From: Streptomyces violaceoruber
GTDB taxonomy: Bacteria > Actinomycetota > Actinomycetes > Streptomycetales > Streptomycetaceae
Length of the DNA: 64,000 nucleotides
Assembly (NCBI RefSeq): GCF_033406955.1
Contig: NZ_CP137734.1
Coordinates: 6,882,001 to 6,946,000, forward strand
Reading direction: 5' to 3'
In this document: in pieces, positions 11,621 through 24,671 of the stretch
Layout of the letters: every line of letters starts with the position of its first letter
Position numbering within the stretch: the stretch's first letter is position 1
Position numbers and translations under genes: made by a program
The notes under the pieces: generated by a model
Seen by the model: only the letters and a program-made list of their open reading frames with translations
Told to the model about the DNA's origin: nothing
Database searches by the model: none

Positions 11621-12061
11621 GTGTCCGGTGGCGAGGTGGCCGGGATCCTGGTGGCCGTCTTCTGGGCGATCCTGGTCTCCTTCCTCGCCGTCGCACTGGC
11701 GAGGCTGGCCCAGACGCTCAGGACGACCACCAAGCTCGTGGCGGACGTGACCGACCAGGCGGTCCCGCTGCTGGCCGACGCCTCGGCGGCGGTGCGCAGC
11801 GCGCAGACCCAGATCGACCGGGTCGACGCGATCGCCTCCGACGTCCAGGAGGTCACCTCGAACGCCTCCGCGCTGTCCACCACCGTGGCCTCCACCTTCG
11901 GCGGCCCGCTGGTCAAGGTCGCGGCGTTCGGGTACGGCGTGCGCCGGGCACTCGGCGGTCGCAAGGAGGACATGTCCGCCCCGGCCGACCAGGCGCGGCG
12001 TACCGTGATCGTGGGCCGCACGCTCCCGGCCGCGCGGCGGACGAAGCGGAAGAAGGGCTGA
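11621..12061 (+). CDS. DUF948 membrane protein
   Basis: A 146-residue protein with one N-terminal transmembrane segment (GILVAVFWAILVSFLAVALA), then an amphipathic helical region typical of DUF948 proteins (VADVTDQAVPLLADASAAVRSAQTQ) and a basic C-terminus (AARRTKRKKG). The function is unknown; relatives are envelope-associated, coiled-coil-like proteins. Two GTG starts fit, 11612 and 11621. GGAG lies 3 bases before the first and 12 before the second, so the choice is open. The next gene follows after 7 bases and then alaS overlaps it, so the three look like one operon. Confidence 0.85.
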   Translation: MSGGEVAGILVAVFWAILVSFLAVALARLAQTLRTTTKLVADVTDQAVPLLADASAAVRSAQTQIDRVDAIASDVQEVTSNASALSTTVASTFGGPLVKVAAFGYGVRRALGGRKEDMSAPADQARRTVIVGRTLPAARRTKRKKG

Positions 12062-12068
12062 CCGAGCG

Positions 12069-12425
12069 ATGTTCCGCCGTACGTTCTGGTTCGGCACCGG
12101 CGTGGCCGCCGGTGTGTGGGCCACCACCAAGGTCAACCGGAAGCTCAAGCAGCTCACCCCCGACAGCCTCGCCGCCACCGCGGCGAACAAGGCGCTCGAC
12201 GTGGGCACCCGGGTCAGGGACCGCGCGGTGGGTTTCGCACTCGACGTCCGCGACAACATGGCCCAGCGGGAGGCCGAACTGGACGACGCGCTGGGCCTGA
12301 AGGCCCCCGTCGACCGTGAACTGCCCGCACCGAGGCACCACGCCGCCATCGAGAACAGCAAGGACCCCGAGTACGTCGTCGACGACAGGACGACGCACTC
12401 GTACAACCGGAATGAGGACCACTGA
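12069..12425 (+). CDS. DUF6167-type small membrane-associated protein
   Basis: The 118-residue protein begins [22 protein letters not shown], a short hydrophobic stretch with flanking basic residues, and continues as an amphipathic helical region with a polar C-terminus. I recognise the streptomycete family usually found between the DUF948 protein and alaS, but no function is known. The stop shares one base with the alaS ATG (TGATG), indicating translational coupling. Confidence 0.82.
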
Positions 12426-15097
12426 TGGAGTCGGCCGAGATTCGTCGCCGCTGGTTGAGCTTCTTCGAGGAGCGCGGTCACACCGTCGTCCCTTCGGCGT
12501 CGCTCATCGCGGACGACCCGACTCTGCTCCTCGTCCCGGCCGGCATGGTGCCCTTCAAGCCCTACTTCCTGGGTGAGGTCAAGCCGCCCTTCGACCGCGC
12601 CACCAGCGTGCAGAAGTGCGTGCGCACGCCGGACATCGAAGAGGTCGGCAAGACCACCCGGCACGGCACGTTCTTCCAGATGTGCGGCAACTTCTCCTTC
12701 GGCGACTACTTCAAGGAAGGCGCCATCACCTACGCCTGGGAGCTGCTCACCAGCGCCCAGGACAAGGGCGGTTACGGCCTCGACCCCGAGCGCCTGTGGA
12801 TCACCGTGTACCAGGACGACGACGAGGCCGAGCGCATCTGGCACGACGTCGTGGGCGTCCCCTCCGAGCGCATCCAGCGCCTCGGCAAGAAGGACAACTA
12901 CTGGTCCATGGGCGTCCCCGGCCCCTGCGGCCCCTGCTCCGAGATCAACTACGACCGCGGTCCCGAGTTCGGCGTCGAGGGCGGCCCCGCCGTCAACGAC
13001 GAGCGGTACGTGGAGATCTGGAACCTCGTCTTCATGCAGTACGAGCGGGGCGAGGGCATCGGCAAGGAGGAGTTCGAGATCCTCGGCGAGCTGCCGAGCA
13101 AGAACATCGACACCGGCCTCGGCCTGGAACGCCTCGCCATGATTCTGCAGGGCGTGCAGAACATGTACGAGATCGACACCTCCATGGCCGTCATCAACAA
13201 GGCCACCGAACTGACCGGCGTGGCCTACGGCGACGCCCAGGCCTCGGACGTCTCCCTGCGCGTGGTCACCGACCACATGCGCACCTCCGTGATGCTCATC
13301 GGCGACGGCGTCACCCCCGGCAACGAGGGCCGCGGCTACGTGCTGCGCCGCATCATGCGCCGCGCCATCCGCAACATGCGCCTGCTCGGCGCCACCGGCC
13401 CGGTCGTCAAGGACCTCATCGACGTCGTGATCGGCATGATGGGGCAGCAGTACCCCGAGCTGGTCACCGACCGCGAGCGGATCGAGAAGGTCGCCCTCGC
13501 CGAGGAGAACGCCTTCCTGAAGACGCTGAAGGCCGGCACCAACATCCTCGACACCGCCGTGAGCGACACCAAGGCCTCCGGCGGCACCGTCCTCGCCGGC
13601 GACAAGGCGTTCCTGCTCCACGACACCTGGGGCTTCCCGATCGACCTCACCCTGGAGATGGCCGCCGAGCAGGGGCTGTCCGTGGACGAGGACGGCTTCC
13701 GGCGCCTGATGAAGGAGCAGCGGGAGCGCGCCAAGGCCGACGCCCAGGCCAAGAAGACCGGTCACGCCGGTGCCGGTGCCTACCGGGAGATCGCCGACAA
13801 GGCCGGCGCCACCGACTTCGTCGGCTACACCGACACCGAGAGCGAGTCCACGATCGTCGGCATCCTCGTCGACGGCGCCTCCTCCCCGGCCGCCACCGAG
13901 GGCGACGAGGTCGAGATCGTGCTGGACCGCACCCCGTTCTACGCCGAGGGCGGCGGCCAGATCGGCGACACCGGCCGGATCCGGGTCGACACCGGCGCCG
14001 TGATCGAGGTCCGCGACTGCCAGAAGCCGGTGCCGGGCGTGTACGTCCACAAGGGCGTCGTCCAGGTCGGCGAGGTCACGGTCGGTGCCAAGGCGCAGGC
14101 CTCCATCGACGACCGCCGCCGCAAGGCCATCGCCCGCGCCCACTCGGCGACCCACCTCACCCACCAGGCGCTGCGCGACGCTCTCGGCCCGACGGCCGCC
14201 CAGGCCGGTTCCGAGAACCAGCCCGGCCGCTTCCGCTTCGACTTCGGCTCGCCGTCCGCCGTGCCGACGGCCGTGATGACCGACGTCGAGCAGAAGATCA
14301 ACGAGGTGCTCGCCCGCGACCTCGACGTGCGCGCCGACGTCATGGGCATCGACGAGGCCAAGAAGCAGGGCGCCATCGCCGAGTTCGGCGAGAAGTACGG
14401 CGAGCGCGTGCGCGTCGTCACCATCGGCGACTTCTCCAAGGAGCTGTGCGGCGGCACCCACGTGCACAACACCGCCCAGCTCGGCCTGGTCAAGCTGCTC
14501 GGCGAGTCCTCCATCGGCTCCGGCGTGCGCCGCATCGAGGCCCTGGTCGGCGTGGACGCCTACAGCTTCCTCGCCCGCGAGCACACGGTCGTCGCCCAGC
14601 TCCAGGAGCTGATCAAGGGCCGTCCGGAGGAGCTGCCGGAGAAGGTCTCCGCGATGCTCGGCAAGCTCAAGGACGCCGAGAAGGAGATCGAGAAGTTCCG
14701 CGCGGAGAAGGTCCTCCAGGCCGCCGGCGGTCTCGCCGACTCCGCCAAGGACGTGCGCGGCGTGGCCCTGGTGACCGGCCAGGTGCCCGACGGCACCACC
14801 GCCGACGACCTGCGCAAGCTGGTCCTCGACGTGCGCGGCCGCATCCAGGGCGGCCGGGCCGCCGTCGTGGCGCTGTTCACCACGGTGAACGGCAAGCCCC
14901 TCACGGTCATCGCCACCAACGAGGCCGCCCGCGAGCGCGGCCTGAAGGCCGGTGACCTGGTGCGCACCGCCGCCAAGACCCTCGGCGGCGGCGGTGGCGG
15001 CAAGCCGGACGTCGCCCAGGGCGGCGGCCAGAACGCGGCCGCCATCGGTGACGCCGTCGACGCCGTCGAGCGCCTCGTGGCGGACACCGCCAAGTGA
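12425..15097 (+). CDS. alaS: Alanine--tRNA ligase
   Basis: An 890-residue class II synthetase. The N-terminal catalytic domain opens with [18 protein letters not shown] and contains [19 protein letters not shown]. The editing-domain zinc ligands are present as HSATH at 573-577 and CGGTH at 675-679, so hydrolysis of mischarged Ser/Gly-tRNA should be intact. A Gly-rich segment ([15 protein letters not shown]) lies in the C-terminal oligomerisation domain. It overlaps ruvX by four bases. Full family length. Confidence 0.97.
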
Positions 15098-15597
15098 GCA
15101 CGCCCGAGAACGACCAGGCGGACGGCCCCAAGATCCGCCGCGGCCGCCGCCTGGCCGTCGACGTCGGCGACGCCCGCATCGGGGTCGCGTCCTGCGACCC
15201 CGACGGCATCCTCGCCACCCCGGTGGAGACCGTCCCCGGCCGCGACGTCCCGGCGGCGCACCGGCGCCTGCGGCAGCTGGTCGCGGAGTACGAGCCGATC
15301 GAGGTCGTCGTCGGCCTCCCCCGCTCCCTCAAGGGGGGCGAGGGGCCGGCCGCCGCCAAGGTCAGGCGCTTCACGCAGGAGCTGGCCAAGGGCATCGCGC
15401 CCGTCCCGGTCCGGCTGGTCGACGAACGCATGACGACGGTCACCGCCAGCCAGGGACTGCGCGCCTCCGGGGTGAAGTCCAAGAAGGGCCGGTCCGTCAT
15501 CGACCAGGCCGCCGCCGTGATCATCCTCCAGCAGGCCCTGGAATCCGAACGGGTGTCAGGCAGGCCACCCGGCGAGGGCGTCGAAGTGGTCATCTGA
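15094..15597 (+). CDS. ruvX: Putative pre-16S rRNA nuclease / Holliday junction resolvase-like YqgF
   Basis: A 167-residue RNase H-fold protein. The first acidic motif is [16 protein letters not shown], followed by the [14 protein letters not shown] and LVDERMTTV motifs. YqgF homologues process the 5' end of 16S rRNA; the older name reflects a predicted resolvase role. The GTG start lies in a GTGA overlap with alaS, so translation is probably coupled. Confidence 0.93.
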
Positions 15598-15725
15598 TCG
15601 CGGTACGGTAACGTTCCGCGCGATGCGGAGGCATTCGAACAGCCACCGCACAGCAAGAGGCGGAACGGAAGCGGGCTCTTCGGCAAGGGCCCCGGTCCCC
15701 GTCGCCTCGCGGCTCTAGGGGATCG

Positions 15726-17474
15726 ATGACTGAGTATGGCCGGGGCCCAGGCTCCGAACCGTGGCATCCGGAGGACCCGTTGTACGGGGACGGCGGATGG
15801 GGCGGACAGCAGGCCCAGGCGGGTCAGCAGTCCCCCTACGGCGGCCAGCCGCAGCAGTATCCGGAGCAGCAGGCGCAGCAGGGTTACGGCGACTGGAGCA
15901 ACGGCGGCCAGGCGTCGTACGGCGACGGGCAGCCCCAGTACGACCAGTACGCCCACCAGCACCCCGAACCGCAGTACGACCCGTACGGTCAGCAGCAGTA
16001 CGACCAGCACCAGTACGGTCAGCAGCAGTACGACCAGCAGTACGCACCCCAGGCCCAGCCGCAGCAGGGCTACGACAACGGCGGCTGGAGCGGCGGCGCA
16101 CACCCCCAGGCGCAGTACCCGGCCGACCCGTCCGACCCCTACGGACAGCAGGCCGGCGGCTACGGCGCCGAGCAGCCCGACTTCTACGGCACCCCCGAGG
16201 CGTACCCGCCGCCGGAGCCGCCCACCCGCAGGCGCGCCGAGCCCGAGCCGCAGCGCACCGACTGGGACCCCGGACCGGACGAGGGGGAGCACGCCTTCTT
16301 CGCCGGCGGGGACGCGGACGGGGACGACGACGCGCCGGGCGACGGCCGCGAAAGCCGGGAGGAGCGCAGAACCAGGGGGGGCGGCAAGCCCAAGAAGCGC
16401 CGCAGCGGATGCGCCTGTCTGGTGGTCTGCCTGGTACTCGGCGGCGGCGTGGCAGGCATCGGGTATTTCGGCTACCAGTTTTACCAGGATCGTTTCGGCG
16501 CGGCCCCGGACTTCGCGGGCGGCGGCAACGGCGAGCAGGTGACCGTCACCATCCCCAAGGGCGCGGGCGGTTCCACGATCGGCCAGGAACTCAAGCGGCA
16601 GGGCGTGGTGAAGAGCGTCGACGCGTTCATCTCCGCCCAGCAGAGCAACCCCCGCGGCAAGAGCATCCAGGACGGCGTGTACACGCTGCAGAAGGAGATG
16701 TCGGCCGAGAGCGCGGTCGAACTCCTGCTCAGCCCGAAGAGCCGCAGCAACCTGATCATCGCCGAGGGCAGGCGCAACGCCGACGTCTACAAGCTCATCG
16801 ACAAACGCCTCGAGGTGAAGGCGGGCACCACCGCCGAGGTCGCCAAGTCCGAGTACAAGAGCCTCGGCCTGCCCGACTGGGCGCTGAACCACAAGGACGT
16901 CAAGGACCCGCTGGAGGGCTTCCTCTACCCGTCCAGCTACTCGGCGGCCAAGGGGCAGAAGCCCGCGGACGTGCTCAAGCAGATGGTGGCACGTGCCAAC
17001 GAGCAGTACGAGAAGATCGGCCTGGAGCAGAAGGCGGAGGGACTCGGCCTCGAAGGCCCGTGGGAGCTGCTCACCGCCGCGAGCCTGGTGCAGGCCGAGG
17101 GGAAGACGCACGAAGACTTCCGCAAGATGGCCGAGGTCATCTACAACAGGCTCAAGACCGACAACACCGAGACGAACCAGAAGCTCCAGTTCGACTCGAC
17201 CTTCAACTACCTCATGGGCCAGAGCAAGATCCACATCAGCGAGTCCGAGATCAACACCAACCCGGACCCGTACAACACCTACTACCACCGGGGCCTGCCG
17301 CCCGGACCCATCAGCAACCCCGGCGAAGAGGCCCTGCAAGCGGCGCTCAACCCCACCGAGGACGGCTGGATCTACTTCGTGGCCACCGACGGCGTGAAGA
17401 AGACCGAGTTCGCCAAGACCCACGACGAGTTCCTGAAGCTGAAGGACAAGTTCGATGCCAGCTCCGGCAACTGA
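15726..17474 (+). CDS. mltG: Endolytic murein transglycosylase MltG with Gln/Tyr-rich N-terminal region
   Basis: A 582-residue type II membrane protein. Residues 1-160 are low complexity with repeated QQYDQ/QYGQ units; a charged linker follows, then a transmembrane segment at about 229-252 and the extracellular YceG/MltG domain. The presumed catalytic Glu is E458 in ASLVQAEGK. MltG cuts nascent glycan strands near the membrane and sets their length. The cytoplasmic Q/Y/G-rich region is an actinobacterial extension. TAGGGGATCG precedes the ATG. The 3' end overlaps aroE by 20 bases. Confidence 0.93.
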   Translation: MTEYGRGPGSEPWHPEDPLYGDGGWGGQQAQAGQQSPYGGQPQQYPEQQAQQGYGDWSNGGQASYGDGQPQYDQYAHQHPEPQYDPYGQQQYDQHQYGQQQYDQQYAPQAQPQQGYDNGGWSGGAHPQAQYPADPSDPYGQQAGGYGAEQPDFYGTPEAYPPPEPPTRRRAEPEPQRTDWDPGPDEGEHAFFAGGDADGDDDAPGDGRESREERRTRGGGKPKKRRSGCACLVVCLVLGGGVAGIGYFGYQFYQDRFGAAPDFAGGGNGEQVTVTIPKGAGGSTIGQELKRQGVVKSVDAFISAQQSNPRGKSIQDGVYTLQKEMSAESAVELLLSPKSRSNLIIAEGRRNADVYKLIDKRLEVKAGTTAEVAKSEYKSLGLPDWALNHKDVKDPLEGFLYPSSYSAAKGQKPADVLKQMVARANEQYEKIGLEQKAEGLGLEGPWELLTAASLVQAEGKTHEDFRKMAEVIYNRLKTDNTETNQKLQFDSTFNYLMGQSKIHISESEINTNPDPYNTYYHRGLPPGPISNPGEEALQAALNPTEDGWIYFVATDGVKKTEFAKTHDEFLKLKDKFDASSGN

Positions 17475-18294
17475 CCGGCGCCGGGCCGCCGTGCTCGGCT
17501 CCCCGATCGCCCACTCGCTCTCCCCGGTGCTGCACCGCGCCGCCTACGCGGAGCTGGGCCTCGCGGACTGGACGTACGACCACTTCGACGTGGACGAGGC
17601 GGCCCTGCCGGGCTTCTTCGAGGGACTCGGGCCCGAGTGGGCGGGGCTGTCGCTGACCATGCCGCTCAAGCGGGCGGTGATCCCGCTGCTCGACTCGGTC
17701 AGCGAGACGGCGGCCTCCGTGGACGCGGTGAACACCGTCGTCCTCACCGAGGACGGCCGCAGGACCGGCGACAACACCGACATCCCCGGCATCGTCGCCG
17801 CCCTGCGCGAGCACGGCATCGAGAAGGTCGAGTCCGCCGCGATCCTCGGCGCCGGCGCCACCGCGTCCTCCGCGCTCGCCGCGCTGGCCCGGATCTGCAC
17901 CGGCGAGGTCACGGTCCACGTGCGCAGCGAGGCCCGCGCCGCCGAGATGCGGGGCTGGGCGGAACGACTCGGCGTCGACGTGCGCCTCGCCGACTGGGCG
18001 GACGCCGCGGAGGCACTGCGCGCCCCGCTGGTCGTGGCCACCACCCCGGCCGGTGCCACCGACGCGCTCGCGGCCGCCGTCCCCGAGATGCCCACCACGC
18101 TCTTCGACGTGCTCTACGACCCCTGGCCCACCGCGCTCGCCGCCCGCTGGTCGGCGCACGGCGGTGCCGTCGTCAGCGGCCTGGACCTGCTGCTCCACCA
18201 GGCCGTGCTCCAGGTGGAGCAGATGACCGGCCGGGCGCCGGCACCGCTGGCCGCCATGCGAAAAGCGGGGGAGCACGCGCTCGCGGATCGCTAG
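17455..18294 (+). CDS. aroE: Shikimate dehydrogenase
   Basis: 279 residues. The shikimate-binding motif SPIAHSLSPVLHRAAY lies at about residues 16-31, the catalytic Lys sits in SLTMPLKRAV, and the NADPH-binding region is AAILGAGATASSALAAL. It reduces 3-dehydroshikimate to shikimate in the cytosol. The start codon lies inside the end of mltG, so expression follows the alaS-ruvX-mltG transcript and is separate from aroC-aroK-aroB, which begins 620 bases further on. Confidence 0.95.
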   Translation: MPAPATDRRRAAVLGSPIAHSLSPVLHRAAYAELGLADWTYDHFDVDEAALPGFFEGLGPEWAGLSLTMPLKRAVIPLLDSVSETAASVDAVNTVVLTEDGRRTGDNTDIPGIVAALREHGIEKVESAAILGAGATASSALAALARICTGEVTVHVRSEARAAEMRGWAERLGVDVRLADWADAAEALRAPLVVATTPAGATDALAAAVPEMPTTLFDVLYDPWPTALAARWSAHGGAVVSGLDLLLHQAVLQVEQMTGRAPAPLAAMRKAGEHALADR

Positions 18295-18342
18295 GATCCC
18301 GTCCGGTTCCGCAGGGGGCGGAACGGGAGGGGAAGACGATCC

Positions 18343-18708
18343 ATGTACACAGGCGTGCCGCTGGCCTCGGCCAAGACCCAGATCTTCGAGGCCGTGCTGG
18401 GCTTCCTGCCCGACTGGGTGCAGATCATGGTGCTCGCCCTGATCGTGCTCGCCGTCGTCGCGGGCTGGGTGGTCAAGGTGCGGCGCAGGCTCGTCCGGCG
18501 CCGCGCGAGCCGCGCGGGCCTGCCCCTGCCCGGGGCGGCGCGGCAGGGCACCGGCGCCGACCACCTGGGGGCCTACCCACCACCGCAGCCGGGGCAGAGC
18601 GGGGCCGACTTCCTCGGTCCCTACGCTCCGGCGCAGCGGCAGGAGAGCGGCGCGGACTTCCTGGGGGCCTACGCTCCGGCGCGGCAGCAGGACGACCGGC
18701 CCGCGTGA
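18343..18708 (+). CDS. Small membrane protein with GADxLGxYxP repeats
   Basis: 121 residues. One hydrophobic segment (WVQIMVLALIVLAVVAGWVV, about 26-45) is followed by a strongly basic stretch (KVRRRLVRRRASR) and three copies of a short motif: GADHLGAYPP, GADFLGPYAP and GADFLGAYAP. By the positive-inside rule the repeat tail is cytoplasmic. I know of no function. The ATG is preceded by GGGGAAG, a good ribosome site. It lies between aroE and aroC. Confidence 0.82.
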   Translation: MYTGVPLASAKTQIFEAVLGFLPDWVQIMVLALIVLAVVAGWVVKVRRRLVRRRASRAGLPLPGAARQGTGADHLGAYPPPQPGQSGADFLGPYAPAQRQESGADFLGAYAPARQQDDRPA

Positions 18709-18913
18709 CGCCGCCCGGGTCGGCCGCGGCCGTCGGACGTTCCGTCCGCGTTCCGTCCGCGCGTCCGGCAAATGGACCGGCGACCGGGTCCATCGGCCGG
18801 ACGTGGGAGGATCGGAGGCGGCGGACCGGGGCCGCGCACCCGGTCGGACCGTCGCGTACGCGAAGAAGGCGCGTACGCGGGGCATACCGGGGCGCGAGCA
18901 CTGAGGAGCACCG

Positions 18914-21698
<2,785 letters not shown>

Positions 21699-21750
21699 TA
21701 CCCCGGTGCGCCGTTCCGCCCGATTCGCCGGGCGGGACGGGCACTTCGGG

Positions 21751-21788
21751 CCGCCCCCGGCCGTTCACCAAACGACGGCCGGGGGCGG
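21751..21788 (+). terminator. Terminator of the aroC-aroK-aroB operon
   Basis: Perfect 14-bp arms CCGCCCCCGGCCGT (21751-21764) and ACGGCCGGGGGCGG (21775-21788) around a 10-base loop, 52 bases after aroB. A weaker hairpin (CCGCCCG/CGGGCGG) precedes it near 21720. Confidence 0.85.
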
Positions 21789-21864
21789 TACCGTTCGGTA
21801 GCACGACGGCGGGCCCCTTCCCGTCGTCAGCGCCCATCGCCTGTACGAGACGGAGTGGCACCGG

Positions 21865-22752
21865 ATGCAGCACCCCGTGGGTTCTCCGCTGCCGCCGCCC
21901 CATCAGCCGGGGCACGGACCGGTCCCCGGCTGGTCCCCGGCCGCACACCACCCCGGCCCGCCCCAGGGGCCCGCCCCCGTGCCCCCTCCGGCGCCGGGGT
22001 ACCCCATGGCACCGAGGCCGGTCCCGCACCCGGGCCCTGCCCCGGTCCCGCACCCGGGCCCCGCCCCGGCCCCGCACCAGCCGGCTCCCGCCCCGCCCGC
22101 GCCGGACACCACCGGCCACGTGCCGCTGCCGCCCGGCGGTCCGGTGGCCGTGCCCAGCGTGCCCCCCGCCACGGCCGCCGCGCCCGACCCCACCACGACC
22201 ACCCTCGCGGTGCTGCTCATCGGCCCCGCGGGCGCGGGCAAGACCAGCGTGGCCAAGTACTGGGCGGACCACCGCCGGGTCCCCACCGCGCACATCAGCC
22301 TCGACGACGTGCGCGAGTGGGTCCGCTCCGGCTTCGCCGACCCCCAGACCGGGTGGAACGAGCACTCGGAGGCGCAGTACCGCCTGGCCCGCCGCACCTG
22401 CGGCTTCTCCGCGCGCAACTTCCTCGCCAACGGCATCTCCTGCATCCTCGACGACGCGGTCTTCCCGGACCGCCCGGTCGTCGGCCTCGGCGGCTGGAAG
22501 CGGCACGTCGGCCCCGGCCTGCTCCCCGTCGTCCTCCTGCCGGGCCTGGACATCGTCCTGGAGCGCAACGCCGAACGCAGCGGCAACCGGCGCCTCACCG
22601 ACGAGGAGGTCGCCCGCATCCACGGCCGCATGGCCGGCTGGTACGGCTCCGGCCTCCCCATCATCGACAACTCCCAACTCGACATCCCGGAAACCGCCCA
22701 CCTCCTCGACGAGGTCCTCTCCCGCTCGATAGCCAGCCCCCCGAACTGGTAG
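21865..22752 (+). CDS. P-loop NTPase/kinase-like protein with proline-rich N-terminus
   Basis: 295 residues. The first 100 or so are Pro/His/Ala-rich with repeats of PHPGPAPVP type. Then comes a P-loop domain with Walker A LIGPAGAGKT at 118-127 and an SLDDVREW segment typical of zeta-toxin- or polynucleotide-kinase-like ATPases that act on small or nucleic substrates. A lid-like VLERNAERSGNRRLTDEEV segment precedes the DNSQLDIPETA end. The substrate is unknown. A GAGACGGAGT ribosome site lies ahead of the ATG. Confidence 0.82.
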   Translation: MQHPVGSPLPPPHQPGHGPVPGWSPAAHHPGPPQGPAPVPPPAPGYPMAPRPVPHPGPAPVPHPGPAPAPHQPAPAPPAPDTTGHVPLPPGGPVAVPSVPPATAAAPDPTTTTLAVLLIGPAGAGKTSVAKYWADHRRVPTAHISLDDVREWVRSGFADPQTGWNEHSEAQYRLARRTCGFSARNFLANGISCILDDAVFPDRPVVGLGGWKRHVGPGLLPVVLLPGLDIVLERNAERSGNRRLTDEEVARIHGRMAGWYGSGLPIIDNSQLDIPETAHLLDEVLSRSIASPPNW

Positions 22753-22767
22753 ACGCCGTTCAGGCCA

Positions 22768-22799
22768 GCGCCCCATAGGGGCGCGGGGAACTGCGCGAG
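22768..22799 (+). repeat. Dispersed intergenic repeat, copy 1
   Basis: Hairpin GCGCCCC (22768-22774) / GGGGCGC (22778-22784) followed by GGGGAACTGCGCGAG, beginning 15 bases after the preceding stop. Copies 2 and 3 are at 25176-25206 (inverted) and 54856-54887. The family is probably a small palindromic intergenic repeat that can act as a terminator. Confidence 0.75.
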
Positions 22800-22931
22800 A
22801 AACCCCCACCGGCCTGTCAGGCGCCATACGACAAGAAGACCCACCCCAGTTGGCGCGCCCCGCATCTCCCGGCCCCGCCCACTCGGCCCACCCGAGCGGC
22901 GCCCCCACCGGCGGAGCCATACGCTCGGCTC

Positions 22932-24038
22932 ATGTCAGAGGTCTACGCGGCCCGCCGGACGCGCCTACGGGAACGCTGCAACGCGGGCGGCAGCGCGGCG
23001 GCGCTCGTCTCCCGGCCCGCCAACGTGCGCTATCTCGCGGGCGCCGCCCCGCACGGCGCCGTGCTGCTCCTCGGCAGGACCGAGGATCTGCTGGTCTGCT
23101 CGGGCTCGCCGGACGACCGGCCGACGCAGGGCCGCCCCGACGAGTCGCTGCCGGTGCGTGCGCTGTCCGGCCCCGGCGGCGATCCCGCCGTCGCGGCCAC
23201 CGACCTCGCCGCGGACCAGGGCGCCGAGTCCCTCGCCACCGAGGACCACCACCTCACCGTGGTCCGGCACCGCGCCATGCGCTCGGTCGCGCCGGCGCTG
23301 CGCCTGACCGACCTCGGCCAGGCCGTCGAGCAGCTGAGGGTGGTGAAGGACGAGGAGGAGATCTCCTGCCTGCGCATCGGCGCCGAGATCGCCGACCAGG
23401 CGCTCGGCGAGCTCCTGGAGTCCATCCTGGTCGGCCGCACCGAGCGGCACCTCGCCCTGGAGCTGGAACGCCGCCTCGTCGACCACGGCGCCGACGGCCC
23501 CGCCTTCCCCACCTCCGTCGGCACCGGACCCAACTCGGGGCGCCGCGGTCACCGGCCCACCGACCGGCGGGTCGAGGAGGGCGACTTCCTCTCCGTGTGC
23601 CTGGGCGCGACGTACCGCGGCTACCGTTGCGAGATCGGCCGTACGTTCGTCATCGGCACCTCGCCGGCCGACTGGCAGATCGAGTTGTACGACCTCGTCT
23701 TCTCGGCCCAGCGCGCCGGACGGGAGGCCCTCGCACCCGGCGCCGCCTGCCGCGACGTGGACCGCGCGGCCCGCCAGCCGCTGGACTCCGCGGGGTACGC
23801 CGAGCACCTTCCGGCACTCACCGGGCACGGTGTCGGACTCGAAATCGACGAGGACCCTCAGTTGGCCCCCGCGGCCATGGGTAAACTGGACGCTTGTGTG
23901 CCGGTCACCGTCGAACCGGGGGTTCACCTCCCGGGCCGGGGCGGGGTCCGGATCGATGACACGCTCGTCGTGCGCCCCGAGGCGGACGGCGGACCCGAGC
24001 TACTCACCATCACGACCAAGGAGCTGCTCGCGCTCTAG
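22932..24038 (+). CDS. M24 (aminopeptidase P/Xaa-Pro dipeptidase) family protein with altered metal ligands
   Basis: 368 residues with the creatinase-like N-terminal domain and the pita-bread C-terminal domain. Against the usual five ligands (Asp, Asp, His, Glu, Glu) I read: DFGA replaced by CLGA (C223), the SDMTRT Asp replaced by Glu in CEIGRT (E234), His kept in GHGVG (H299), Glu kept in VEPG (E328) and the last Glu replaced by Asp in RIDDT (D342). Classical dimetal peptidase activity is therefore doubtful. It lies 64 bases upstream of efp, a common genomic neighbour of Xaa-Pro peptidases. Confidence 0.88.
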   Translation: MSEVYAARRTRLRERCNAGGSAAALVSRPANVRYLAGAAPHGAVLLLGRTEDLLVCSGSPDDRPTQGRPDESLPVRALSGPGGDPAVAATDLAADQGAESLATEDHHLTVVRHRAMRSVAPALRLTDLGQAVEQLRVVKDEEEISCLRIGAEIADQALGELLESILVGRTERHLALELERRLVDHGADGPAFPTSVGTGPNSGRRGHRPTDRRVEEGDFLSVCLGATYRGYRCEIGRTFVIGTSPADWQIELYDLVFSAQRAGREALAPGAACRDVDRAARQPLDSAGYAEHLPALTGHGVGLEIDEDPQLAPAAMGKLDACVPVTVEPGVHLPGRGGVRIDDTLVVRPEADGGPELLTITTKELLAL

Positions 24039-24102
24039 CCTCGCGCTGTGCGCGCAACCCCGGGGTCGTCCACGTCAGTCCAGTCCAGGAGATTCCCAAA
24101 CC

Positions 24103-24669
24103 GTGGCTTCCACGAACGACCTCAAGAACGGCCTGGTGCTCAAGCTCGAAGGCGGCCAGCTCTGGTCCGTCGTCGAGTTCCAGCACGTCAAGCCCGGCAA
24201 GGGCCCGGCCTTCGTGCGCACCAAGCTGAAGAACGTGCTTTCCGGCAAGGTGGTCGACAAGACCTTCAACGCCGGCGTCAAGGTCGAGACGGCCACTGTC
24301 GACAAGCGTGACATGCAGTTCTCGTACATGGACGGCGACTACTTCGTCTTCATGGACATGGAGACGTACGACCAGCTGATGATCGACCGCAAGGTCGTCG
24401 GCGACGCCGCCAACTTCCTCGTCGAGGGCTTCGAGGCCACCGTCGCGCAGCACGAGGGCGAGGTGCTCTTCGTCGAGCTGCCGGCCGCCGTCGAGCTGAC
24501 CATCCAGGAGACCGAGCCCGGCGTCCAGGGCGACCGCTCCACAGGCGGCACCAAGCCGGCCACCCTGGAGACCGGTCACCAGATCAACGTCCCGCTCTTC
24601 ATCACCACCGGTGAGAAGATCAAGGTCGACACCCGTACGAGCGACTACCTCGGCCGGGTGAACAGCTAA
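24103..24669 (+). CDS. efp: Elongation factor P
   Basis: 188 residues with the three beta-barrel domains of EF-P. The tip of the domain I loop reads VKPGKGPAF with Lys 33 in the palindromic PGKGP context that is characteristic of actinobacterial EF-P, reported to work without lysine modification. It relieves ribosome stalling at polyproline stretches, several of which occur in proteins encoded nearby. CCAGGAG precedes the GTG by about ten bases. nusB starts two bases after the stop. Confidence 0.97.
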   Translation: MASTNDLKNGLVLKLEGGQLWSVVEFQHVKPGKGPAFVRTKLKNVLSGKVVDKTFNAGVKVETATVDKRDMQFSYMDGDYFVFMDMETYDQLMIDRKVVGDAANFLVEGFEATVAQHEGEVLFVELPAAVELTIQETEPGVQGDRSTGGTKPATLETGHQINVPLFITTGEKIKVDTRTSDYLGRVNS

Positions 24670-24671
24670 CC

